Positions 34,445 through 42,788 of a DNA stretch of 50,342 bases are shown here, one piece after another. A model generated the notes under the pieces. It saw only the letters and a list, made by a program, of their open reading frames with translations. It did not search any database and was not told the DNA's origin. How positions within the stretch are numbered: the first letter of the stretch is position 1; each line of letters begins with the position of its first letter. The stretch spans positions 1 through 50,342 of the forward strand of contig CAJOMG010000007.1 of the NCBI GenBank assembly GCA_905235595.1, written 5' to 3'. The DNA is from an uncultured Desulfovibrio sp. Lineage in GTDB: Bacteria; Desulfobacterota; Desulfovibrionia; Desulfovibrionales; Desulfovibrionaceae. A program made the position numbers and the translations under genes.

Positions 34445-35215
34445 GTGCGGCGTTTTTATCAGGAAAGCTGGCAAGGTATACCCTTTACCACATTTTCACA
34501 TCTTTCTTTTTTTCATCTGGCAGAACCAAAGTTTTATGCGGTGTTTTATGAGGAACTCTTCCGCCGTTATAAAGACTGGAATGATCTGCCTGCCCTCTGG
34601 CGTGAAAACAAGCGTAAGGATGCTCACTGGCTTCTTGGCCAGTTGCGTGCAAAACTCTCCCAGGAATTGGCTGAACGAACGGAACCAGTGCGTGTGCTCT
34701 CCATAGGCAGCGGTGTCGGTTATATGGAGAAGATCCTGTTGGACGAAATGCCGGAGCTTGAACTGCACGTCAATGAGCCAAGCACCGTGGGCATGAAATG
34801 GCTGCGTACTTATATTCCCAGTGACCGTATTTACATAGGTCTGCCCCCCACTTGTCTGCCTGCAGATGTCCACTACGACATGATCTACCTTTCCACTGTG
34901 GACTACGGCATCCCAACTCATGAACTGCAGCGCCTGCTTTGGGAGCTGCGTGCCCAGCTTCTTCCCGGTGGAGAGCTGGTGCTGCTTTCCGCTTCACTGC
35001 TGGAGGAGGATTCATTTATTGGTAGTTTCGTGAATGCCATAAAAATCCTTATTCGGGGGGGGTTACACTATATAGGAATCCGGCGACAGCAGTTTTGGGG
35101 CTGGCGGCGTACGCAAGATGAGTATCGCAACCTGTTCAAGGAAGCGGGCTATACCAACGTACGGGACGGTTGGCTGGAAGATGGTTTTGAAACCTACTGG
35201 GTTCGCGGGCAGTAG
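34445..35215 (+). CDS. SAM-dependent methyltransferase-like protein
   Basis: A 256-residue class I methyltransferase-like protein. The SAM motif I is VRVLSIGSGVGYME, followed by the acidic end of strand 2 (LELHVNEPS) and a post-motif region (YDMIYLSTVDYGI, LLPGGELVLLSAS). The N-terminal ~85 residues form a helical cap. GTG 34445 is chosen because GGAGG is 8 bases upstream; another GTG six bases earlier sits too close. Substrate is unknown. The next gene, also a methyltransferase, starts 23 bp after its stop, so the two are probably co-transcribed. Confidence 0.8.
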   Translation: MRRFYQESWQGIPFTTFSHLSFFHLAEPKFYAVFYEELFRRYKDWNDLPALWRENKRKDAHWLLGQLRAKLSQELAERTEPVRVLSIGSGVGYMEKILLDEMPELELHVNEPSTVGMKWLRTYIPSDRIYIGLPPTCLPADVHYDMIYLSTVDYGIPTHELQRLLWELRAQLLPGGELVLLSASLLEEDSFIGSFVNAIKILIRGGLHYIGIRRQQFWGWRRTQDEYRNLFKEAGYTNVRDGWLEDGFETYWVRGQ

Positions 35216-35238
35216 GCAATTGTTCCTGTGGAGCGTCC

Positions 35239-35928
35239 ATGGCAAGTATGGCGTACAGAACATATGTAGGGCCCGGGAAGATGTATGATATTATCGGGGC
35301 ATCTCAATTTGCCCTTGCGGTTTCCTGCGGCCTCAGGGAGCAGCATTTTTTGCTGGATTTCGGCTGTGGCTCTTTGCGTGGAGGACGCTTTTTCATCCCT
35401 TATTTGCAGGCAGGGCATTACTATGCCATTGAACCCAATGAATGGCTCGTTACTCAGGCCGTGCATGAAGAGTTGGGAGAGGACATCCTTACTGTCAAGG
35501 CTCCACACTTCACAGCCGTAGATGATTTTACCGTTCCTTTTACTGTATCTTTTGATCTCATTGTAGCACAATCTATTTTTACCCATACCGGCAAGGACCT
35601 TATGCGCAAGCTTTTTGCGTCGCTTGCAGGCGCAGTCAAGAAAGAAGGCCTGATTCTGGCAACCTTCTTTCTTGATAGTACGGATGAAGAGCGCAATGGC
35701 TGGTTTTATTTTGATAATCTCCCCGACGGGGAGAGCGTTCTCGCCGCGTACAGGCCGGAAACCGTCCGTGCCTTTGCCGCTGATGCCGACCTGTATGCCC
35801 AGCACATTCATTTCTGGCATCCTGCCGGTCAGCAATGGTTCCTCTTTTCTCCATCGGCCCAACGCTTGCCCACGAAAGAGCAGGCAGAGCATTTTTATGG
35901 GCTGAATATTCTGCCTTCACTGCCGTAG
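35239..35928 (+). CDS. SAM-dependent methyltransferase
   Basis: A 229-residue class I methyltransferase with motif I LLDFGCGSLRGGRFF, strand 2 HYYAIEPNEW, strand 4 FDLIVAQSIFTHTG and strand 5 EGLILATFFLDS. These are clearer than in its upstream neighbour. Unlike that neighbour it lacks an N-terminal helical cap. GGAG lies 6 bases before ATG 35239. It is followed by a strong hairpin terminator. The similar pairing of FxHTGKDLM and YAIEPNEW is seen in small-molecule and lipid methyltransferases, but the substrate cannot be named. Confidence 0.86.
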   Translation: MASMAYRTYVGPGKMYDIIGASQFALAVSCGLREQHFLLDFGCGSLRGGRFFIPYLQAGHYYAIEPNEWLVTQAVHEELGEDILTVKAPHFTAVDDFTVPFTVSFDLIVAQSIFTHTGKDLMRKLFASLAGAVKKEGLILATFFLDSTDEERNGWFYFDNLPDGESVLAAYRPETVRAFAADADLYAQHIHFWHPAGQQWFLFSPSAQRLPTKEQAEHFYGLNILPSLP

Positions 35929-35950
35929 AACGGCTACAGCAAAGAGCAAA

Positions 35951-35984
35951 GCAAAGGCCCCGGTTTTTCTTCCGGGGCCTTTGC
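35951..35984. terminator. Bidirectional terminator between convergent genes
   Basis: A 13-bp perfect stem (GCAAAGGCCCCGG with its complement, 35951-35963 and 35972-35984) around TTTTTCTT separates the methyltransferase gene from the convergent symporter gene. Flanking A and T bases allow function in both directions. Confidence 0.85.
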
Positions 35985-36006
35985 GTCAGCGCTTTTGAAT
36001 ATGTTG

Positions 36007-37380
36007 CTAAAGAACGAAGCGGGGGTCTTTGTTGACCTCTTCGCGCACAATCTGGAAGAGTACGGGGCTGAGCAGCAGGATGCCCAAGATATTGGGAAAC
36101 GCCATGAGTGCGTTGCCTATGTCTGAAAGCAGCCAGACAAGATCCAGCTTGAGCACCGCACCCAGGGCGATGGCACAAACAAAAACGATGCGGAAAGGCT
36201 TTTGCCCTTTATCTCCGAAGAGATAGATGACGCAACGTTCGCCATAGACGCACCAGCCTAGCGATGTGGTGAAGGCGAAGAGCGCAAGGCACACGGTAAC
36301 GCCGTATTCTCCAAAGCTGGATAGTGTGGCTTTGAACGCTGCGGCAGTGAGAAGACCGCCATTGAGACCGGAGGACCACAGGGGCTGGCCTTCAGGGCTT
36401 AACGAAATAAGAATGACGAAACCCGTCATGGAGCAGATGATAATAGTGTCGATGAAGACGTCCAGCATGCCGATGCTGGCCTGTACCAGCGGAGATTCTG
36501 CCGTGGAGGCCGCATGTGCCATGGGCGCTGAACCAAGTCCTGCTTCATTGGAGAACACGCCTCTGGCCATGCCCATGCGTATGGCCATCATCACTGTGGC
36601 TCCTGCAAAACCACCCTGTGCGGCTGTAGGAGTGAATGCGTCGCTGATTACCCACCACACTATGGCTGGAATACGCGTGAAATTCAGACAGATGATGACC
36701 AGACACATCAGCACATAGACAGCGGCCATAAAGGGTACCAATCGTCCGGCCACGGCACCTACGCGCTTCACGCCGCCTATCAGCACAAGTCCTGACAGAA
36801 CCAGCAGTAGCAGGGCCGTAACGGCATTGGGCAGTCCAACAGTTTTTTCAATATTCACGCTGATAGCGTTGGATTGAACCATGGCACCAATGCCAAAACA
36901 GGCTATCATGCCAAATAGGGCGAAGCAGGTGGCAAGCCATCTCCAGTTGGGGCCGAGTCCGTTCTTGATAAAATACATGGCGCCGCCGACCCAGTTGCCA
37001 GCAGGTGTGCGTTCACGAAAATGTACCGAGAGCAGCACTTCCGAAAACTTGGTCATCATGCCCACAAGAGCTGTCATCCACATCCAGAAAAGGGCGCCGG
37101 GACCACCTACAGCAATAGCCGTGGCCACACCAACTATGTTGCCGGTGCCAATGTCTGCGGCCAGGGCAGTCATCAGGGCATTCCAAGGAGAAACTTCACC
37201 GCTTGTCGACTGATCTCGCCTTCCGGCCCAGAGACAGCGATAGGCGGTAATCCAATTTCTAAAGGAGAAAAAATGCAGGCCAAGAGTCAGATACAGGCCC
37301 GTGCCCACAAGCATGACCAGCATGACGGGCCCCCACACAAAATCGCTGACCTGCTCTAAAAAACTGTATACAAGGTCCAT
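36007..37380 (-). CDS. Sodium:alanine/glycine symporter family protein (AGCS)
   Basis: A 457-residue inner-membrane amino-acid importer of the AGCS family. The family signature NEAGLGSAPMAHAAS is present, as are DIGTGNIVGVATAIAVGGPGALFWMW near the N-terminus, about ten membrane helices, and WCVYGERCVIYLFGDKG near the C-terminus. Transport is expected to be Na+-coupled with alanine or glycine as likely substrate. The exact substrate is inferred from the family only. It is a single gene downstream of hypF, with a 96-bp gap that may hold its promoter. Confidence 0.93.
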   Translation of the reverse strand: MDLVYSFLEQVSDFVWGPVMLVMLVGTGLYLTLGLHFFSFRNWITAYRCLWAGRRDQSTSGEVSPWNALMTALAADIGTGNIVGVATAIAVGGPGALFWMWMTALVGMMTKFSEVLLSVHFRERTPAGNWVGGAMYFIKNGLGPNWRWLATCFALFGMIACFGIGAMVQSNAISVNIEKTVGLPNAVTALLLLVLSGLVLIGGVKRVGAVAGRLVPFMAAVYVLMCLVIICLNFTRIPAIVWWVISDAFTPTAAQGGFAGATVMMAIRMGMARGVFSNEAGLGSAPMAHAASTAESPLVQASIGMLDVFIDTIIICSMTGFVILISLSPEGQPLWSSGLNGGLLTAAAFKATLSSFGEYGVTVCLALFAFTTSLGWCVYGERCVIYLFGDKGQKPFRIVFVCAIALGAVLKLDLVWLLSDIGNALMAFPNILGILLLSPVLFQIVREEVNKDPRFVL

Positions 37381-37476
37381 ACGCGCCCTCCAAACGGAAC
37401 AAGATTTCGCAGTTTACAGTAAGGCAAAGCGCGGTGGCAAGTGCTTTATATGCATGATGGATGTTTTTCTCCGACC

Positions 37477-39804
37477 CTATAGTTGATCATGCATACGCCG
37501 CCAGGAGGCAATGACTGCCTGCCCCAGGGCAAGCCCGCCGTCGTTGGCAGGAACGAGGCTGTGCCGCAATACCTTGAAACCGCTTGCTGTAAGCAGGCGG
37601 TTACAGGCCGAAGAGAGAAGACGATTCTGGAAGACCCCTCCCGTGAGAATACAAGTATTGAGTCCGGTGTTATCGCGTATGGCAAGACAGCACCGGCGTA
37701 TCATGACAGCCAGTCTTGCGTGGAAGCTCAGGGCCAGAGGGCCTGCTTCAGCTCCTTGCTGTCGTGCTGTTGTCAAGGCGGTGATCAGCGTTTCTGTAGG
37801 CAGCACAAAGGTGCCGTCGTCTTCTACCGTAAGGGTGCCGTCCCAATTTTGGGCCTCGTGATCTATGGCATCTCCTGGCTCAAGGCAGGCCCTATGCAAA
37901 TGAGCTTCAGCTGCAAACTGCAGGGCCATAGAGGCTTCGCCTTCAAAGCTGGATGTCCGCGCAAGCCCCAGCAGGGCGCTAGCCGCATCAAAAAGACGTC
38001 CTGCACTGGTGGACTGCACGCAGTTGATATTTTTGTCCACCATGGTTTGTACGATGGTGGCTTCTTCAAGGGTGCAAACATGCAGGCGTTTCAAGATGTT
38101 GACCGCAGTATCGCCGTACAGGGCATAGAGCATGGCAGAAGCCACACGCCATCCCTCGCGTGCAGCAGCATCGCCACCAGCTTGGGCAAAGGGACGGATA
38201 TGCCCAACTCTTTGAAAACCCGAGAAATCTGCCACCAGGAACTCTCCACCCCATACGGTATTGTCTGTGCCATAGCCCGTACCGTCGAAGGCCACACCGA
38301 TGACCGGTGCGTGCCAATCGTGCTCGGCCATGCAGGCAGCCACATGGGCATAGTGGTGCTGGATATGGAGCAGGGGCAGCCCGAGTTCTTCCGCCACATG
38401 CACACTGTTGTAGCGAGGGTGCATGTCACAGGCCACGAGGTCGGGGCGGATTTCAAGCAATTCTTCCATTCGCAGCAATGATGCGCGCAGGGCCTCCACC
38501 GTGCGCAGATCTGCGAGATCGCCGATGTGAGGTGAAAGGTAGAAGAGTTCGTTGCGCCCCAGGCAGAAAGTATTTTTCAGCTCACCGCCTACGCCGAGAA
38601 CAGCACCTTGCCACGGCCCAGAAAGCATATAGGGAAGGGGTGCATAACCGCGCGATCTGCGAATCATGGAGGGGGTTCCGTCTATGACATCCATGACGGA
38701 ATCGTCTGTCCGCAAACGGATGACACGATCGTGGGAAAGAATGTGGTCGCAGAAATCGGCGATCTCATGCCTTGCATCTTCTTCAGTACGACAGATGGGA
38801 GCGTCGGAGGCATTTGCACTGGTCATGACAAGCATGTCTGTCATGTCAATCTGGTCGGGATAACTGAAGAGCAGCAGGTGCAGCGGGGTATAGGGTAGCA
38901 TGATGCCCACCGTGGGATTGCCGGGAGCGACAGCAGCACACAGACGACCACCCATGGCACGGCGGGGGAGTAGCACGATGGGCTTTTGCCAGCTGTCCAG
39001 CAGGCTTTCAAAGACTGTGTCGAGCGTGCATTCACGGTGTACAATAGGCATGTCACGCAACATGACAGCAAAGGGTTTTGTGGGGCGGTGCTTCAGCTGT
39101 CTGAGACGGGTCACGGCCTGTGCATTGCCCGCATCACAACAGAGATGGAAACCGCCAATGCCCTTAACAGCCACAATACCACCCTGCATGACACAACGAC
39201 GCGCTGCCGTAATTGCCTGTCCACCCCGTTCGTTGGAGTCAAGCATATACACTTGCGGGCCGCAATCATTGCAGCAGACTGGTTGGGCATCATAGCGCCG
39301 TGTTTCGGCATGGGTGTATTCCCACGCACAGGCTGCACACATGGGGAAGACGCCCATGCTGGTGCGTTCGCGGTCATAGGGCATGGCATCCAGGATGGTC
39401 AGGCGCGGGCCGCAGGCAGTGCAGTTGATGAAAGGGTGCAGATAGCGTCTGTTGTCAGGGGTAAAGAGTTCTTCCCGGCAGCGTGGGCAAATGGCTATAT
39501 CTGGTGAAACAAAGATATCACCGACCTCGTGAGCGCTTTCCACAATAGTGAAGTCTTGGGCCGGTGGAGCATCAACAACTGTAGAGGATATTTTCATCAC
39601 GAGAGCACGTTCAGGGGGTTCATTGTGGAGCATGGCGAGGAATTTTTCGATTCCCGCCTGTGTGCCCTGGGCGAAAATTTCAACATAGGAGCCTCTGTTG
39701 GCAACACTTCCACGCACCCCGCAGCGGTCGGCAGAACGGTGTACAAAGGGGCGGAAACCGACACCCTGCACAATGCCCCGCACCTCAATGCGCTGGGTGT
39801 TCAC
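37477..39804 (-). CDS. hypF: HypF carbamoyltransferase for [NiFe] hydrogenase maturation
   Basis: HypF makes the thiocarbamate that supplies the CN ligands of [NiFe] hydrogenase. Domains in order: acylphosphatase (GIVQGVGFRPFVH, residues 10-22), two zinc fingers (C106, C109, C128, C131 and C156, C159, C178, C181), a YrdC-like nucleotide domain (VKGIGGFHLCCDAG...HRPTKPFAVMLRD), and a Kae1-like carbamoyltransferase domain with HHYAHVAACMAEH and VAFDGTGYGTDNTVWGGEF. It has 775 residues, a full length. Its ATG overlaps the hydE stop by four bases (ATGA). No [NiFe] structural genes are in the window. Confidence 0.95.
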   Translation of the reverse strand: MNTQRIEVRGIVQGVGFRPFVHRSADRCGVRGSVANRGSYVEIFAQGTQAGIEKFLAMLHNEPPERALVMKISSTVVDAPPAQDFTIVESAHEVGDIFVSPDIAICPRCREELFTPDNRRYLHPFINCTACGPRLTILDAMPYDRERTSMGVFPMCAACAWEYTHAETRRYDAQPVCCNDCGPQVYMLDSNERGGQAITAARRCVMQGGIVAVKGIGGFHLCCDAGNAQAVTRLRQLKHRPTKPFAVMLRDMPIVHRECTLDTVFESLLDSWQKPIVLLPRRAMGGRLCAAVAPGNPTVGIMLPYTPLHLLLFSYPDQIDMTDMLVMTSANASDAPICRTEEDARHEIADFCDHILSHDRVIRLRTDDSVMDVIDGTPSMIRRSRGYAPLPYMLSGPWQGAVLGVGGELKNTFCLGRNELFYLSPHIGDLADLRTVEALRASLLRMEELLEIRPDLVACDMHPRYNSVHVAEELGLPLLHIQHHYAHVAACMAEHDWHAPVIGVAFDGTGYGTDNTVWGGEFLVADFSGFQRVGHIRPFAQAGGDAAAREGWRVASAMLYALYGDTAVNILKRLHVCTLEEATIVQTMVDKNINCVQSTSAGRLFDAASALLGLARTSSFEGEASMALQFAAEAHLHRACLEPGDAIDHEAQNWDGTLTVEDDGTFVLPTETLITALTTARQQGAEAGPLALSFHARLAVMIRRCCLAIRDNTGLNTCILTGGVFQNRLLSSACNRLLTASGFKVLRHSLVPANDGGLALGQAVIASWRRMHDQL

Positions 39805-40916
39805 GCTTGAGCTCTCGTTTTTATGAAAACAGTTTGCATGCCATCATGCAGTTTGCGGTGTCTTTTATGCTGCACCTCTTGCATGTAATCTCCGCGTTGT
39901 GATGAAAGGGCATAGCCCGCTGCCACGAGTTCCTCCTTGATGGCTTGCAGTTCCCTGTGCAGGTCATGAACTGCGGGTTTGCCGTCATACAGTTCATAAC
40001 CGGCTGTGGGGGCAGTAAGATGGGGCATGATCACATTGCAACCTGCCGCTAAGCCCCGCGTGAGGCCGTTGGGCAGCAGTGTCCGCAATGCTGTGGTGGC
40101 GGGCAGCAAAACGCGCGGATTCATGATGCGGCACAGGCTCAAGAGAAAAAGAGTCAATTCGGCACTACCTGCGGGGCGATTATGGAAAGGCGTGGCATGA
40201 TGCGGTAAAAAAGGTCCTATGCCAACCATTTGCGGGCGAAAATCTTGTATGAAGGCCAGGTCCTCTGCAAGTGAATCTACATTCTGCCAAGGCGTGCCTA
40301 CCATCATGCCACAGCCGGTCTGATAGCCCATTTCGCGTAACATATGTAGGCAGTTCATGCGTCGCCAAAAGCTTTGCTTGGGAGCATGCAGCATGCGGTA
40401 ATGTCTGGGGTCAGCCGTTTCATGACGCAGTAAATAGCGATTTGCCCCTGCTGCAAACAGACGTTGGTAACTCTCACGGCTGCGTTCGCCTAGAGAAAGA
40501 GTAATGGCAGCATCAGGAAAGTGCTGTCGCAGTTCTTTAATGAGGGGTTCAAGGCGTGCATCCGTAAACCATTGATCTTCACCGCCCTGTAATACAAAGG
40601 TGCGAACGCCCAGCGCATAGCCGTCTGCACAGGCATCCAATATCTGTCGTTCACTGAGTCGATAGCGCGCAAGGCCGGTATTGCCCTTGCGAATGCCGCA
40701 ATAGAGGCAGTTGTTACCGCAATGGTTGGTAAATTCGATGATACCACGGTAAAAAACGAGTCTGCCAAAAACAGAGCGTGTAATATCACCTGCGAGATCC
40801 TTGGCATACCGGCGGTCTTCGTCTGTAGCACTGGCCAATAGATTGCGCCATTGTCTCCAGGTGAGCCGGCGGTTTTTGGTCAGAAGATTCAGAAGTCTCC
40901 GTGCTATATTCTGCAT
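39801..40916 (-). CDS. hydE: HydE radical SAM maturase of [FeFe] hydrogenase
   Basis: A 371-residue radical SAM enzyme with the CX3CX2C cluster at C66, C70, C73 (NHCGNNCLYCG) and a full TIM-barrel pattern (TFVLQGGEDQWFT, ITLSLGERS, RYLLRHETADP, TGCGMMVGTPWQ, MVGIGPFLPHHATPF, NVIMPHLTAP). These motifs are typical of HydE, which works on the precursor of the H-cluster's diiron subsite. ATG 40916 is chosen because GGAGG is 8 bases upstream; a GTG just before it is poorly spaced. It starts 18 bp after a glycosyltransferase gene and overlaps hypF, so it lies in a mixed operon. Confidence 0.93.
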   Translation of the reverse strand: MQNIARRLLNLLTKNRRLTWRQWRNLLASATDEDRRYAKDLAGDITRSVFGRLVFYRGIIEFTNHCGNNCLYCGIRKGNTGLARYRLSERQILDACADGYALGVRTFVLQGGEDQWFTDARLEPLIKELRQHFPDAAITLSLGERSRESYQRLFAAGANRYLLRHETADPRHYRMLHAPKQSFWRRMNCLHMLREMGYQTGCGMMVGTPWQNVDSLAEDLAFIQDFRPQMVGIGPFLPHHATPFHNRPAGSAELTLFLLSLCRIMNPRVLLPATTALRTLLPNGLTRGLAAGCNVIMPHLTAPTAGYELYDGKPAVHDLHRELQAIKEELVAAGYALSSQRGDYMQEVQHKRHRKLHDGMQTVFIKTRAQA

Positions 40917-40934
40917 CACATGACCCTCCAGATG

Positions 40935-41939
40935 TTACGGCTGTTTTGTCGGGGAAGTGTCATTGTCCTCGTCATTATCGTCGTAGAGCAGGTGCAGGGG
41001 GCGCGTGGGCGCATTAGCCATGTCATAGGCAAAAAAGCCTAGCAGAAGTTGCAGGCCGACAATGATCATGGTGCCAGCCAGAATGGCTGTGCCCGCAGGG
41101 GTGGTGATGTTTTGCTCCAGCGCATTAACCCAGGTAAAGCCTCCGAACAGGCATCCCCAGATACTGAAAAAGAGCCCCAGTAAAAGTTCCAGTGATGCCA
41201 GTGAAAGATCTCGTAAAAAGTAGTTGTAGAAAATGCGTTTTATCATGTTGGCGAAGTGTTTGAAAAAGAAGCTGCTCGCACAGTGCGCTATGCTTAAATT
41301 ACTCTTTTCGTCCCCATAACGGGCTGACATGGGAATATCCGCCACAACGGCGCGGATAATGTTCAGCCGGAAGAGCATATCTGATTCAAAAAAATAGCGC
41401 TTGTCGATTTTGTCAAAGTCTAACCGGAGGGCAACTTCTCTGGCTATGGCCGTATAGCCGTTAGTAAAGTCAAAAATTTGCCAATAACCTGTGGAAAATT
41501 TGGAGAGGAAGGATAATACAACATTGCCGAAAATGCGTATTTTGGGCATACGGAATACTTGGTCCAGATTATAGAATCTATTGCCCTTGGTGTAGTCGGC
41601 CATTCCACGTCTGATGGGTAATGTAAAACGTGAGAGTAGGGCAGGGTCCATTTGCCCGTCACCGTCAATTTTGACAAGAATTTTGTTTGCCGCATCTTCC
41701 AGTGCTGCACGGTAGCCGCGTAGCACTGCCCCCCCCACGCCGAGATTCTTTTCGTTATAGAGCACGCATACACGCGGATCTGTAACAGTTTCCTGTACAA
41801 GTTGGCCTGTGCCTTCAGGACAGCAGTCGTCTACCACATAGATACGTCGTACTTCCTTGCCTATGCGTCCCAGTACATCAAGAATATGGCGTCGGCATTT
41901 GAAACAGGGAATGATAACGGCAATGCCGTATTCAGTCAT
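40935..41939 (-). CDS. Family 2 glycosyltransferase with C-terminal membrane helices (polyprenol-phosphate type)
   Basis: A 334-residue inner-membrane GT2 enzyme. The catalytic domain has VIIPCFKCRRHILDVL, the acidic VVDDCCPEGT, GVGGAVLRGYRAAL, and the metal motif KIDGDGQMDP. Two membrane helices follow at about 245-270 and 280-305. This layout is typical of dolichyl- or undecaprenyl-phosphate sugar synthases. The product is probably a lipid-linked sugar used for cell-surface glycan modification. It overlaps the PIG-L gene by eight bases; GAGG lies upstream of its ATG. hydE follows after 18 bp. Confidence 0.88.
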   Translation of the reverse strand: MTEYGIAVIIPCFKCRRHILDVLGRIGKEVRRIYVVDDCCPEGTGQLVQETVTDPRVCVLYNEKNLGVGGAVLRGYRAALEDAANKILVKIDGDGQMDPALLSRFTLPIRRGMADYTKGNRFYNLDQVFRMPKIRIFGNVVLSFLSKFSTGYWQIFDFTNGYTAIAREVALRLDFDKIDKRYFFESDMLFRLNIIRAVVADIPMSARYGDEKSNLSIAHCASSFFFKHFANMIKRIFYNYFLRDLSLASLELLLGLFFSIWGCLFGGFTWVNALEQNITTPAGTAILAGTMIIVGLQLLLGFFAYDMANAPTRPLHLLYDDNDEDNDTSPTKQP

Positions 41940-42684
41940 GTTGCACCTCGAAGGGGTCTACAGCAAGAGCAGCCTTGATTGTTTGCCATGAACAGAAGCC
42001 GCGTCGTTCATAATATAAGCGTCCCTCATGCGGTTTGCTCAGCTGTCTGGGGTAAATCGCCTGCAATTGCTGTGCACCCGTGATCATATAACGTAGAGCC
42101 ACGGGAAGGAAGAGGCCCAGCCAGGTTTTCCACTGCGATGGGTAGCGTAGGCATAGACGCACGAAATACAGACGAAGCGCAGGAACAATGGGTGTTGTAT
42201 GCACGGAGCCATTTTCCGGGAGCGGAAGCATGGTGCGGAACATCGGTCCCCAGCAGCGGTAGCCATTGTACAGCGGGAATTGCCATATTCTGATGTTTTC
42301 TGCCCTGTGGCGTACTGCGGTTACGGCAGCCATGTGTACACTGTCGTGATCGGGGTGCCCACCCTCCCAGGCAGGAACATATACATCCCCCACGGGTGCC
42401 AGATTTGCCAGCAGTTGCGCCACCCAGCGGCAGCAGGCCGCATAATGGGTATGCAGGCGTCCGTCTTGCCAGGCATATTCGCATCCGGGAAAGTACACAT
42501 GCTCCGGCACGACGCCCAGATCCCCCAATACTGAAAGAGATTCTTGCCTGCGACGTTCGGCCAGCGCCCCACCGTCAGTGAGATAGGCGCAATACACGCT
42601 GTCGCCCCGGCAGACATGACCATGGAGTGCTGCATAAATGCCATACTCGTCGTCTTGGTGCGCAAAAAGAAATACGCTTCGCAT
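41932..42684 (-). CDS. PIG-L family deacetylase
   Basis: A 250-residue zinc-dependent deacetylase of the LmbE/PIG-L family, which removes N-acetyl groups from sugar substrates. The metal and catalytic motif AHQDDE is near the N-terminus (Gln in place of the common Pro in AHPDDE) and the second motif is GGHPDHDSVH. The hydrophobic stretch near the C-terminus (WLGLFLPVALRYMI) may contact membrane lipid. Pairing with the downstream polyprenol-type glycosyltransferase suggests a lipid-linked amino sugar pathway. It is the first gene of the operon ending in hydE-hypF. Confidence 0.88.
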   Translation of the reverse strand: MRSVFLFAHQDDEYGIYAALHGHVCRGDSVYCAYLTDGGALAERRRQESLSVLGDLGVVPEHVYFPGCEYAWQDGRLHTHYAACCRWVAQLLANLAPVGDVYVPAWEGGHPDHDSVHMAAVTAVRHRAENIRIWQFPLYNGYRCWGPMFRTMLPLPENGSVHTTPIVPALRLYFVRLCLRYPSQWKTWLGLFLPVALRYMITGAQQLQAIYPRQLSKPHEGRLYYERRGFCSWQTIKAALAVDPFEVQHD

Positions 42685-42788
42685 CCCACAAAGCTAGTGC
42701 ATCTGCGTGCTTTCGTCCAGCATGAGCTTCCTGTATAAATATCCAAGGTGTTCTTGACGGCCGGGCAAGAGCGCGTCATTGTGCACCC

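Noticed and set aside
37483..38481. 332-codon plus-strand open frame opposite hypF
   Set aside because: The minus strand encodes the conserved C-terminal carbamoyltransferase domain of HypF; the plus frame is its shadow.
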